Shown here: positions 1 through 7,873 of the stretch, piece by piece | Numbering within the stretch: position 1 is the stretch's first letter | Layout of the letters: each line of letters begins with the position of its first letter | Origin: Actinomycetes bacterium | GTDB taxonomy: Bacteria > Actinomycetota > Acidimicrobiia > Acidimicrobiales > Acidimicrobiaceae | NCBI GenBank assembly: GCA_021826315.1 | Contig: JAKAZZ010000025.1 | Location: 1 to 35,218, forward strand | Direction of reading: 5' to 3' | Length of the DNA stretch: 35,218 nt | Notes under the pieces: model-generated | The model's database searches: none | Told to the model about the DNA's origin: nothing | Seen by the model: only the letters and a program-made list of their open reading frames with translations | Made by a program: the position numbers and the translations under genes

Positions 1-252
1 CCTTCGGTGACGCCCAATTCCAAGGCTCTCTTGGCAATACGATGCTCAACAAGCCAATCGTCTCCGGCTTTGCAACCCCAGATGGCAAGGGTTACTACCT
101 AGTTGCATCAGATGGTGGAGTCTTTACCTTCGGTGACGCCCAATTCCAAGGCTCTCTTGGCAATACGATGCTCAACAAGCCAATCGTCTCCGGCTTTGCA
201 ACCCCAGATGGCAAGGGTTACTACCTAGTTGCATCAGATGGTGGAGTCTTTA
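1..252 (+). repeat. Two perfect 126-bp tandem repeats within a coding region
   Basis: Bases 1-126 and 127-252 are identical by direct comparison, and a third unit starts at 253 and diverges after the shared CGGTGACGC. The period of 126 bp equals 42 codons, so the repeat keeps the reading frame. Perfect identity including third codon positions points to recent duplication or gene conversion. The array probably continues to the left of the window. Confidence 0.92.
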
Positions 253-329
253 CTTTCGGTGACGCTACATACAGCTCGTCTCTGCCAGGAATGGGAATTT
301 CTACCGGAGCCGTAATCGGGGTCTTCTAA
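3..329 (+). CDS. Repeat-containing surface/secreted protein, C-terminal part (5' truncated by window)
   Basis: The reading frame is open from the left edge and stops with TAA at 327-329, so only the C-terminal ~108 residues are visible. They consist of a 42-residue unit containing VASDGGVFTFGDA and GFATPDGKGYYL, present twice in identical form plus a diverged last unit ending GISTGAVIGVF. Such glycine/aspartate-rich units of about 40 residues are familiar from secreted actinobacterial proteins, where they probably form a beta-propeller or similar beta-rich fold, often beside a hydrolase domain that is not visible here. There are no catalytic residues in the visible part. The stop codon overlaps the next possible start (TAATG). 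The exact function cannot be given. Confidence 0.75.
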   Translation, partial: FGDAQFQGSLGNTMLNKPIVSGFATPDGKGYYLVASDGGVFTFGDAQFQGSLGNTMLNKPIVSGFATPDGKGYYLVASDGGVFTFGDATYSSSLPGMGISTGAVIGVF

Positions 330-1276
330 TGGCGCTAATTGGGGGTGCCAAGATGGCTAGGTGGTTGATCTCTAAGGTCGTCATCTTTTCTGTGCTCGTC
401 CTTTACTTTGGACCAGCGTCGCGGTACCCCCTAGATGCTCTCAAGGCTTCTGCTACATCGATTTATGTAGCAGTAGTCATTGACTTTGGAGATGGCCCAT
501 CTACGCCTAGCGCACCTATCGCCAAGTGCGTTGCCGTGGCGCAAGGCTCTTCACTCCTCGATGCCCTGACTCAGGCGGTTGGAGCATCGAATGTGACTTT
601 TGCATCATCGGGGTTGCTATGTACTATCGATAGTTATCCAACTCCCCAAGTATCGACCACCTGTGGCGAAGCGGTTTCAGGAGGTTATCGTTACTGGTCC
701 TTCTGGACAAGTAACGCAGGGAAATGGAGTTACGCGAAGCTCGGCGCTGGATCTATTCCAGCGACGACCGGAGCGGTGGAGGGTTGGCGATTTGAATACA
801 ACGGAACGGGTAACCCAAACGACGCAGCTCCGACGATCACACCTAATTTCCAGGCAATTTGTCCAGGTATTCCATTGCCAACTGCAACAACAAGCTCGTT
901 ACCAAGTCCAACAACCACGAGCGCAAATTCAACGTCGCAGCCAGCTGCCAGCGGAGTAGTTTCAACTACCTCTACAGAGGCGTCGTCGACTCCATCTTCG
1001 TCGACTCCATCTTCGTCAAGTTCTACGACATCGAGCAACCGGGCCGCGACTACATCATCAACGCTTGCTGTTATCCCGACCACGTCCACTGCTACTCCGG
1101 TGAGGGTAGCGCCATCTTCGTCGACAACATCATCGACTGTTCAGGCTAAGTCCGTAAAGCCTAAATCGGGGACCGTCTCTGCACCTCCGACCAATAACCC
1201 CTTTGTGCCAGCCGTGATTGCCGTACTGTTGTTAGGCGGCGGAGGATTTGGGTATCTGAGATTGAAGCGAAGATAG
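329..1276 (+). CDS. SCO2322/DUF4430-like surface protein of an ECF transporter operon
   Basis: 315 residues from ATG 329, which overlaps the previous stop; ATG 353 (MARWLISKV) is an equally plausible start and gives a cleaner signal peptide. Order of parts: an N-terminal hydrophobic signal segment; a globular domain to about residue 180 with GSSLLDAL, CGE and YRYWSFWTSNAGKWSY...EGWRFEYNG; a Ser/Thr-rich linker (about 190-285); and a C-terminal membrane segment FVPAVIAVLLLGGGGFGYL followed by RLKRR. The YRYWSFW and GWRF features recall the SCO2322 family, whose genes sit next to ECF transporter genes in Streptomyces; DUF4430 domains resemble the transcobalamin fold. Inference: a cell-surface ligand-binding or capture protein for the importer encoded by the next three genes. 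It abuts the EcfT start. Confidence 0.7.
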   Translation: MALIGGAKMARWLISKVVIFSVLVLYFGPASRYPLDALKASATSIYVAVVIDFGDGPSTPSAPIAKCVAVAQGSSLLDALTQAVGASNVTFASSGLLCTIDSYPTPQVSTTCGEAVSGGYRYWSFWTSNAGKWSYAKLGAGSIPATTGAVEGWRFEYNGTGNPNDAAPTITPNFQAICPGIPLPTATTSSLPSPTTTSANSTSQPAASGVVSTTSTEASSTPSSSTPSSSSSTTSSNRAATTSSTLAVIPTTSTATPVRVAPSSSTTSSTVQAKSVKPKSGTVSAPPTNNPFVPAVIAVLLLGGGGFGYLRLKRR

Positions 1277-2368
1277 ATGTACGCTAAGGGCATCAAGTTT
1301 AGCGACACACATCCTGTGGTGTGGTGGATATGGGGAAGTTGCCTGTCGGTGGAGGCGCTACTTACAAATAACCCCTTACTGCTTTTGTTGATTGCTGTTG
1401 TGGTTATCAATGGTGCATCGGCGCGAGGCGAATCCGGTGTCTTTGGGAGATCGTTTCAACTTTATGTGAAGATGGCGCTCTGGGTAGTGGTCGTGCGCGT
1501 TGTGTTCCAAATAGTTTTTGGACTTAGAGTTCCAGGAGATAATCTCTTCGAATTCCCGTCAGTTACCTTTCACATATTCGCATCGCCAATCTCTATCGGC
1601 GGTTTCGTGACAAGCCAGGCGATTGTTTCCGCGATCTCTCTCGGCATTCAATTGGCCGATCTTGTACTCATCTTTGGGGCCATAAATGCGATGTCGAACC
1701 CATATCGACTACTTCGATCACTACCAACTACCTTCTTTGAGGTGGCGATGGTGCTGACCGTTGCGCTCTCGTTTGCTCCGGAGATTGCGATCGAACTTGA
1801 GAGTGTGAAGGAGGCGAGGAAGCTTCGCGGGCTACCGGTTAGAGGTGTTCGGGCCGCGAAGGAAATGGCCTTGCCAATCTTGGAGGGGTCATTGGAGCGC
1901 TCTCTAAAGCTGAGTTCTTCGATGGAAGTTAGGGGATATGGAATTCATCGTGAGGTGGGATCAAGGGTTCGTCCATTTTTTTACGTCGCACTAGTAACAC
2001 TGATCTTTTCGTCAATTGCATACGTGGTGTTTCCTGGTGTTCGACTCGTTGTTTCGGTGGCGGCTGTAGGGGCGGTAGCTTTACTTGTAGCGAACCTTGC
2101 GTCGAACAAGTCAACAAATCGGAGGAGCCGATACCGCCCTGAAAAGATTTCGACCCGAGGATTTTTGGCTATTTCATCTGCCTTATTGTCGGTGATCGTG
2201 TTCGTCGTAGTTCGAAGGTTGGGTGGCGTATCTATTTCAATGGTTACTCCATCGACAATTCCGCTCGCTCCTCTTGGATTAGCCGCAATTGCCATTGCGG
2301 CACTAGCGCTTTTTATCACCCTTCCTTCCGCCCCTTCTTTCGAAGGCCCCGGAGGTACAGATGATTAG
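1277..2368 (+). CDS. ecfT: ECF transporter transmembrane subunit EcfT
   Basis: 363 residues. Its ATG follows the previous TAG directly, and its 3' end overlaps the ATPase gene by 8 bases. Several hydrophobic segments lie in the N-terminal half. They are followed by the two cytoplasmic coupling motifs typical of the T component: ARKLRG at residues 180-185 and EVRGYG at 217-222. These motifs contact the ATPases in energy-coupling factor importers. Two further hydrophobic segments and an extra C-terminal hydrophobic hairpin (about 295-350) make it longer than the usual ~260-residue EcfT. Together with the fused EcfA and the S component it should form one dedicated membrane importer for a vitamin or related small molecule. 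Confidence 0.85.
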   Translation: MYAKGIKFSDTHPVVWWIWGSCLSVEALLTNNPLLLLLIAVVVINGASARGESGVFGRSFQLYVKMALWVVVVRVVFQIVFGLRVPGDNLFEFPSVTFHIFASPISIGGFVTSQAIVSAISLGIQLADLVLIFGAINAMSNPYRLLRSLPTTFFEVAMVLTVALSFAPEIAIELESVKEARKLRGLPVRGVRAAKEMALPILEGSLERSLKLSSSMEVRGYGIHREVGSRVRPFFYVALVTLIFSSIAYVVFPGVRLVVSVAAVGAVALLVANLASNKSTNRRSRYRPEKISTRGFLAISSALLSVIVFVVVRRLGGVSISMVTPSTIPLAPLGLAAIAIAALALFITLPSAPSFEGPGGTDD

Positions 2369-4001
2369 ATTCTCCAAATTTTCGTTTAGTTATACGAAGG
2401 CGAAGAGGCCGGCAATTTCTGTCGAGGACCTCTCTATACAAAGCGGTGAATTCGTTCTAGTAATTGGTGATACTGGTAGCGGTAAGAGCACCTTTTTAAA
2501 GAGTATGAATGGTCTTGTGCCTCACTTTAGTGGCGGCGATGCCATAGGTTCGATCGACGTTTTTGGAATGAACCCACTTGCTAGTCGACCTTCAGATTTT
2601 GCAAAGCTGATTGGGTATGTCGACCAAGATCCCTCTAGCCAATTCGTAACCGATAGGGTCGAAGATGAAATCGCATTTGTCTTAGAAAATCTTGGCTACG
2701 AGCAAAGTGTAATGAGGCGACGTGTTGAAGATAGCCTAGACCTGTTGTCGATATCGGAGCTTAGAGGGCGTTCGCTTAGGACCCTCTCGGGAGGTCAAGC
2801 TCAGCGTGTTGCTATCGCATCTGTAATGGCCGTTGCGCCAAAAGTCCTGCTACTTGATGAACCTACATCTGCACTCGACCCCGGTGCTGCCGATGAAGTT
2901 ATGGCGATATTGCAGAGATTAGTTGATGACTTAGGAACCACGGTAATAATCGCCGAGCATCGGCTTGAGCGCGTACTTCCCTACGTCGACAAGGTAGTTC
3001 GTATCGGCGATTATGGCGCGGTTGAAGGCTCTAGTGATCCACGCGGCGCTGTCGCGGGTCTCGACTTTTCTCCGCCTGTTGTGGAATTTTCAAAAGTGTA
3101 TGGTAACGGTGCCATCGCGGTCTCAGTAAAAGAGGCTCGGAAGATGGTCACTGACAGAGTGGATGTATCGACACTAGTAAGGAAATGGGACGATGATAGG
3201 GGAGAGCATGTTCGTCCGGAAATATCTACCTCCGATAGGACTGTAGCCACTTTTGACCACGTAAAGATTGCTCGATTGGGGCGATTGGTCCTCGATGAAA
3301 TCTCGTTTGAAGTCTCTAAGAGCCAAATCATTGTCCTTATGGGACGAAACGGCTCTGGAAAGAGTTCGCTGCTTAGGGCAGCGGCAGGCCTTGATCCCGT
3401 AGCTTTCGGGAAAGTAAGAGTTGGAGGTCATGATCCATTCGCTCTTGAAAGTTCGTTAAGAATTGCAACTGTTGGATTTGTACCCCAAGATCCAGGTATT
3501 TTGCTCTTCGGGGAGAGTGTCGCTGAAGAGTGCCGTCGTTCTGACGCGACCGGCAAACTTGAAGCAGGTACTACAGCTTCGATATTTCGGCGCCTTGGCG
3601 GCGATGTGTCCCATGAAATGCATCCGAGGGACCTTTCAGAGGGCGAAAGGCTCCTACTTGCTATCTCCGTCGTGATAGCTCCTAAGCCTTCATTGCTACT
3701 TCTTGACGAACCCACTCGTGGACTTGATTATGGTGCCAAGAGTCGACTCGTCGCAAAGGTCAAGGAACTTAGCGACGAAGGTATCGCGATAGTCATGGCA
3801 ACACACGATGTTGAGGTGGCAGCAAGCCTCGTTGATACCGTAATCATGATTGGTGGTGGTTCAATGGTCTCCTATGGTCCCACTCGGGATCTACTTACGC
3901 ACAGCCCGTTGTTCGCACCTTCTATGTTCAAGGTTTTGGCACCTGTTCCCGTGCTCAGCGTTGCAGAGGCCCTAGATTTTTTGAAGGCGCATAATGAGTA
4001 A
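2361..4001 (+). CDS. ECF transporter ATPase, two fused ABC domains (EcfA1-EcfA2)
   Basis: 546 residues with two complete ABC ATPase domains in one chain. First domain: Walker A GDTGSGKST (36-44), Q-loop Gln89, signature LSGGQ (142-146), Walker B LLLDEP (163-168), H-loop His200. Second domain: Walker A GRNGSGKSS (328-336), Q-loop Gln376, signature LSEGE (425-429, degenerate), Walker B LLLLDEP (445-451), H-loop His482. The linker is about residues 215-295. Fused EcfA pairs are common in Actinobacteria. The second signature is non-canonical (SEGE for SGGQ), so the two ATP sites may not be equivalent. It overlaps both neighbours by 8 bases, indicating translational coupling. It powers substrate uptake with EcfT and the S component. 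Confidence 0.9.
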   Translation: MIRFSKFSFSYTKAKRPAISVEDLSIQSGEFVLVIGDTGSGKSTFLKSMNGLVPHFSGGDAIGSIDVFGMNPLASRPSDFAKLIGYVDQDPSSQFVTDRVEDEIAFVLENLGYEQSVMRRRVEDSLDLLSISELRGRSLRTLSGGQAQRVAIASVMAVAPKVLLLDEPTSALDPGAADEVMAILQRLVDDLGTTVIIAEHRLERVLPYVDKVVRIGDYGAVEGSSDPRGAVAGLDFSPPVVEFSKVYGNGAIAVSVKEARKMVTDRVDVSTLVRKWDDDRGEHVRPEISTSDRTVATFDHVKIARLGRLVLDEISFEVSKSQIIVLMGRNGSGKSSLLRAAAGLDPVAFGKVRVGGHDPFALESSLRIATVGFVPQDPGILLFGESVAEECRRSDATGKLEAGTTASIFRRLGGDVSHEMHPRDLSEGERLLLAISVVIAPKPSLLLLDEPTRGLDYGAKSRLVAKVKELSDEGIAIVMATHDVEVAASLVDTVIMIGGGSMVSYGPTRDLLTHSPLFAPSMFKVLAPVPVLSVAEALDFLKAHNE

Positions 4002-4833
4002 AGTCAATGACGCGAGCGATGTAGCTCTCAGTGGATTAAATCACGACAGGCCGAAGTCGAATCGCCTCGAGACTCATCTGCCACTTATTGCGTTGACCGT
4101 AGTTGGCGTGGTGGCTTTCTTCTGGCCGTTCTTCGCCAAAGCATCCGGTACGGTAAATTCGGCACACTCCCTAGATGCGCCTTGGATATTTATTGTTCTT
4201 GCCCCCCTTTTGGTGGCCCTTGCAACCTCAGAGGTCTCGTCGAAGCGCCTCGACGTAAAAATGCTGGCTGTATTGGCAATACTCGCAGCCACAATGGCGG
4301 CCCTTAGGCTTCCCTCTCCAGGTGTAGAAGGATTGGAGCCCATGTGGTTCGTCTTGATAATTGCTGCAAGGGTATTTGGTGGTAGCTTTGGATTTCTCCT
4401 CGGAACGGTTGGGATGGCTACTAGCGCTCTCATTACGGGCGGCATTGGACCGTGGCTTCCGTTTCAGATGATCGCAGCCGGATGGGTAGGGCTACTTACG
4501 GCAACAATCCCAACTCGAATCATAAAACCTGGATCAAAGCTCGAGACCTTGTTGCTCGCGTTTTACGGTGTTTTGGCTGCTCTCTTTTACGGGGCTATTA
4601 TGAACCTTTGGTTTTGGCCCTTTGCCGCGGGTGGCACTACCTCAATCTCATATTTGCAAGGTGCATCTATCGCGACGAATCTTTCGCACTTTGCCGTCTT
4701 TGACCTTTCAACGTCACTCACCTTTGATGTTCCTCGCGCTATTCTCACTTGCATGTTAATAATCTTCGCTGGCCCAGCCCTGATGAGGGTTTTGCGTCGG
4801 GTAGCAGCTAAAGGTAACATTTCCATCAGATAA
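3994..4833 (+). CDS. ECF transporter substrate-binding (S) component
   Basis: 279 residues, overlapping the ATPase gene by 8 bases. After a polar N-terminal stretch of about 28 residues it has roughly six hydrophobic segments. The region around MWFVLIIAARVFGGSFGFLLG and ITGGIGPWLPFQMIAAGWVG matches the style of S components that sit in operons with EcfT and fused EcfA in Actinobacteria; GPWLPFQM is a memorable signature of that group. The S component decides substrate specificity, and no visible residue fixes it. A cobalamin-type substrate or precursor is possible because of the transcobalamin-like surface protein at the head of the operon, but this is inference. It is the last gene of the operon; 125 bases of gene-free DNA follow. 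Confidence 0.82.
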   Translation: MSKVNDASDVALSGLNHDRPKSNRLETHLPLIALTVVGVVAFFWPFFAKASGTVNSAHSLDAPWIFIVLAPLLVALATSEVSSKRLDVKMLAVLAILAATMAALRLPSPGVEGLEPMWFVLIIAARVFGGSFGFLLGTVGMATSALITGGIGPWLPFQMIAAGWVGLLTATIPTRIIKPGSKLETLLLAFYGVLAALFYGAIMNLWFWPFAAGGTTSISYLQGASIATNLSHFAVFDLSTSLTFDVPRAILTCMLIIFAGPALMRVLRRVAAKGNISIR

Positions 4834-4958
4834 ATTTCTCTATTTGTGCTGTCGATATCTTGTTCGCCATGGCTTTCGAGTCGACCGCATTGGACTAAGC
4901 ATCTAGAATTATGTCGTAAGGCGCACTAAGTGCGTGCAATCAAAGGGTTTTACTCTAA

Positions 4959-5720
4959 ATGTTCGATGGAAATTTAAGGGGCCAGGTCGATAAGCGAACT
5001 GCTCCCATCGGAAATTTTCTCTCCAAAGTCGGTATTACGGCGGACACGCTAACGGCGGCAGGGCTTGTGATGTCAGTCGTTACGGCTGTCTTGTTAGCGG
5101 GCTCACTGTTCCCAATTGCCTTCATAGCGCTTCTTCTGTCTGCACTTCCTGACCTACTCGATGGTCCGGTGGCAAAGGCTCTAGGAACGTCGTCTGCTCG
5201 CGGGGCATTTTTCGACTCCGTTTCAGATCGTTTCAGTGATCTCATGATCACGATGGGCCTAGCAGCCCATTACATAGCTACCCACCATCCATATGAAGCG
5301 ATGATCCCCTTTGGCATCTACGGTGCCGCCTCGATCATTAGCTATCAGCGCGCCAAGGCTGAGTCTCTGGGCTTCAATGCCAAGGGTGGTTTGATGGAAA
5401 GGGCCGAACGAGTTGTTCTGCTCGCGCTTGGGATTTTGATCTACCCAATACTGACGATCGTTCTTTCGCTAGTTCTTGTCCTGTCAGTAGTTACTGTCGT
5501 TCAACGGTTCGTGAAAGTATGGCGACAGGCGACCGACCGCGATAACCTTCGGGCAAAGCGAGTATCTCGGCGCACTAGGGTTACCAATAATCCACCTCTT
5601 AGCGGAACGTTTCGCGAGAAGTTCCGCACTGAGAAGTCGTTTGACCTCTCTGCATTCCTAGTCCGCCGTAGTGAGCGTCGTTCTTTGCACCGAAAACCTA
5701 GTCGCCTTCGTAAGGGTTAA
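4959..5720 (+). CDS. pgsA: CDP-alcohol phosphatidyltransferase, probable phosphatidylinositol-phosphate synthase
   Basis: 253 residues with several membrane segments. The CDP-alcohol phosphatidyltransferase motif reads D-x2-DG-x2-AK-x8-G-x3-D-x3-D (DLLDGPVAKALGTSSARGAF, then FDSVSD), with Lys where the family normally has Arg. All four metal/substrate aspartates are present. A later stretch, SYQRAKAESLGFNAKGGLME then RAERV, parallels the SY-KARAE...GG-IERPER region of the mycobacterial enzyme PgsA1 (Rv2612c). That enzyme makes phosphatidylinositol phosphate from CDP-diacylglycerol and inositol phosphate. The next two genes are the acyltransferase and mannosyltransferase that act on phosphatidylinositol, which supports the assignment. 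The C-terminal ~60 residues are Arg/Lys-rich and longer than usual. Confidence 0.8.
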   Translation: MFDGNLRGQVDKRTAPIGNFLSKVGITADTLTAAGLVMSVVTAVLLAGSLFPIAFIALLLSALPDLLDGPVAKALGTSSARGAFFDSVSDRFSDLMITMGLAAHYIATHHPYEAMIPFGIYGAASIISYQRAKAESLGFNAKGGLMERAERVVLLALGILIYPILTIVLSLVLVLSVVTVVQRFVKVWRQATDRDNLRAKRVSRRTRVTNNPPLSGTFREKFRTEKSFDLSAFLVRRSERRSLHRKPSRLRKG

Positions 5721-5834
5721 CTCGACCTAGTTCGTATCGCGATATTGATGTCTAGTTGATCAAGGGTATATTCTCAGTCGATTATCGAATAGGCGCGCAC
5801 CAGTCGCTTAGGTAGTGGTACTACATTAAATCAG

Positions 5835-6722
5835 GTGAAAAACTTGCCTTTGAGATTCAACCGTGATGATCTAATTGCTGGCTTATTTAGGTTTTCGATA
5901 CGAGTTGCCAAGGTTTTACCCTACGATTTCGGAGTTGCTCTCTCACGTTGCATGGGCTTAGCGGCGTATTACATCGCCAAAGGGGCCAGACAGACCTTAG
6001 AGGATAACTTGAAAAGGATAGTTGGGGACGATCCCCGTGTCCTTGCTAAGGCCGTAAGAAACGCCTTTGCGTCGTACGCCATGTACTACTTCTCCACATT
6101 CAAATTCGCTTCTATGGATGCTGACGATGTAACTCGGTTGGGGACGATCTCCGGTAAGGATCGAATGTTCGAAGCACTTTCCAAGGGGAAAGGAGCGATA
6201 GTCATATCGCCGCATATTGGAAACTGGGATTACGGCGCAGCATTTTTCAAAAGCAATAACGTTGCCGCGACTGCGGTCGTTGAACACCTGCAATCGGATT
6301 CCATCTATCAGTTCTTTAACGACTTGAGGAAGAACTTTGGTGCCGGCATAATTGCTCACGATGACAACCCCTTCCCAAAGATGGTAAGTGCATTGGAGCG
6401 AAACGAACTTTTGATTCTCATTTCAGATAGGTCTTTAGATGCTACAACTATCGAAGTTGACTTTTTCAATTCGAAAGTCAAGTTTCCACTGGGCGCAGCA
6501 TTTTTGGCGTTAAGAACCGGCGCTCCTCTCCTCCCAATGAGCGTGCTCTCATTGCCTAACGGCAGATTCCATATTGACGTAGGGCCACTTTTGAACCTTG
6601 ATTCCAGAGGGTCTTTTAAACGCGATGCCCAAGTTCTTTCTCAGAGGATTGCGAATTACTTTGAAGATGTGATCCGACGCTCTCCGTCACAGTGGCACGT
6701 CTTTTCTCCATTCTTCAAATAG
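5835..6722 (+). CDS. LPLAT-family acyltransferase, PatA-like (phosphatidylinositol mannoside acyltransferase)
   Basis: 295 residues from a GTG at 5835; no strong ribosome binding site is visible. The family motif H-x4-D is HIGNWD (His127, Asp132). A Glu in IEVDFF (about residue 207) lies where PatA enzymes place their second catalytic residue. The first ~50 residues carry an amphipathic/hydrophobic stretch expected for membrane association. PatA acylates the 2-linked mannose of phosphatidylinositol mannosides on the cytoplasmic face. The position between the PIP-synthase-type gene and pimA is the same as Rv2611c in Mycobacterium. The annotation as PatA rests mainly on context; a generic lauroyl/lysophospholipid acyltransferase is the alternative. 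Confidence 0.8.
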   Translation: MKNLPLRFNRDDLIAGLFRFSIRVAKVLPYDFGVALSRCMGLAAYYIAKGARQTLEDNLKRIVGDDPRVLAKAVRNAFASYAMYYFSTFKFASMDADDVTRLGTISGKDRMFEALSKGKGAIVISPHIGNWDYGAAFFKSNNVAATAVVEHLQSDSIYQFFNDLRKNFGAGIIAHDDNPFPKMVSALERNELLILISDRSLDATTIEVDFFNSKVKFPLGAAFLALRTGAPLLPMSVLSLPNGRFHIDVGPLLNLDSRGSFKRDAQVLSQRIANYFEDVIRRSPSQWHVFSPFFK

Positions 6723-6778
6723 CGGTAAACTTATCAACACTGCTCGATGACAAAATAGGTCCACCTATTATCGTCAAT

Positions 6779-7858
6779 GTGAAAGTAGCAGTCGTTTGCC
6801 CCTATAGCCTCGGTTTTCCTGGAGGCGTTCAGACCCAAGTCGTGGCACTTACGATTGCTATGCGTGCAAGTGGTATCACGGTGGACCTGTATGCACCATG
6901 TGATGATTTGGTGCCTCCATATCAGATGATCTGTCTTGGCCCCTCCCTTCGCCTTAGGGCCAACGGCTCTGTCGCCCCGACTGGCCTTCGTCCAAAGACA
7001 CTGTACCGGCTATTCAAACACTTGCGAAATAATGATTATGACGTCATTCATCTCCACGAGCCATTGGCGCCCGGACCTTCACTCATAACCTTGGCAGCAG
7101 CCCGTGCGCCCATAGTGGCCACATTTCATCGCCAAGGCGTATCGAATATATATCGACTATTCGGTCGAGCTATCAGGCCCTTGACTTCGAAGATCTTCAG
7201 ACGTTTCGCAGTGTCTCCTGAGGCTGCGAAGACGGCAACGGCCGTCGCCGGTGGTAGCTATGAGATTCTCGGAAACGGGGTTGACCTGAAGCGCTTCTCA
7301 GATGGACCAATTTGGCCGAAAGACTCTCCAGCAGTACTTTTTTTAGGACGGCACGAGTCACGGAAAGGGCTTGAAGTCTTGCTTAGGGCTGTCCCAAAGT
7401 GTGATCCGTTAATCAAGTTTTGGATTGCCGGTGACGGCCCCGAAAGTACTGAGCTGCAGCGTAAGTATGCTAACTTAGAAAATGTGGAGTGGTTGGGTCG
7501 AATAAGTGATGCTGAAGCGGCATCGCGCATGAGGTCAGCTGACATCTACGTAGCTCCGAGTTTATTTGGTGAAAGTTTTGGAGTTGTTTTGCTTGAGGCA
7601 ATGGCGGCTTCAACTCTTGTAGTCGCATCTGATATCGATGGATATCGGGACGTAGCTAGAAATCGAAGAGAAGCAATCCTGGTTCCGCCAGGTGATTCTT
7701 TGCGTCTAGCAGAGGCGATTGAGACGGGACTATCCGACACTAGTCTGGTAGAAAAGCTTGTAATCGCTGGTCATAAGCGGGCGAGCGAATTTTCAATTGA
7801 AGAGATTGCGCGTCGCTACATCCTTGCGTTCGAAGAGGCGACGAAGGCGGATAATTAG
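6779..7858 (+). CDS. pimA: Glycosyltransferase family 4, PimA-like phosphatidylinositol mannosyltransferase
   Basis: The open frame begins at 6692, but GTG 6779 gives a normal family N-terminus, VKVAVVCPYSLGFPGGVQTQ, so 6779 is chosen (359 residues; the mycobacterial PimA has 378). Features: the N-terminal Rossmann glycine loop PGGVQ; HLHEPLAPG in the acceptor domain (compare HIHEPNAPS of PimA); and the EX7E element ESFGVVLLE in the donor-sugar domain. PimA transfers mannose from GDP-mannose to the 2-position of the inositol ring of phosphatidylinositol at the inner membrane leaflet, the first step of PIM/lipomannan synthesis. If the earlier start at 6692 were used, the gene would overlap the acyltransferase by 31 bases. 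Confidence 0.85.
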   Translation: MKVAVVCPYSLGFPGGVQTQVVALTIAMRASGITVDLYAPCDDLVPPYQMICLGPSLRLRANGSVAPTGLRPKTLYRLFKHLRNNDYDVIHLHEPLAPGPSLITLAAARAPIVATFHRQGVSNIYRLFGRAIRPLTSKIFRRFAVSPEAAKTATAVAGGSYEILGNGVDLKRFSDGPIWPKDSPAVLFLGRHESRKGLEVLLRAVPKCDPLIKFWIAGDGPESTELQRKYANLENVEWLGRISDAEAASRMRSADIYVAPSLFGESFGVVLLEAMAASTLVVASDIDGYRDVARNRREAILVPPGDSLRLAEAIETGLSDTSLVEKLVIAGHKRASEFSIEEIARRYILAFEEATKADN

Positions 7859-7873
7859 AAGTAGATGTGGTAA

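Noticed and set aside
1-300. Tandem repeats as a possible CRISPR array
   Set aside because: The 126-bp units are contiguous, in frame and coding, without spacers.
730-1089. 119-codon minus-strand open frame
   Set aside because: It lies antisense to the Ser/Thr-rich linker of the SCO2322-like protein; the biased codons of that linker keep the opposite strand open. No family resemblance.
4922-4934. Small hairpin CGCAC-TAA-GTGCG before pgsA as a terminator
   Set aside because: Only five base pairs and no T-run after it.
6692-6778. Upstream extension of pimA
   Set aside because: The extra 29 residues overlap the acyltransferase and precede the natural family start at VKVAVVCPYS.
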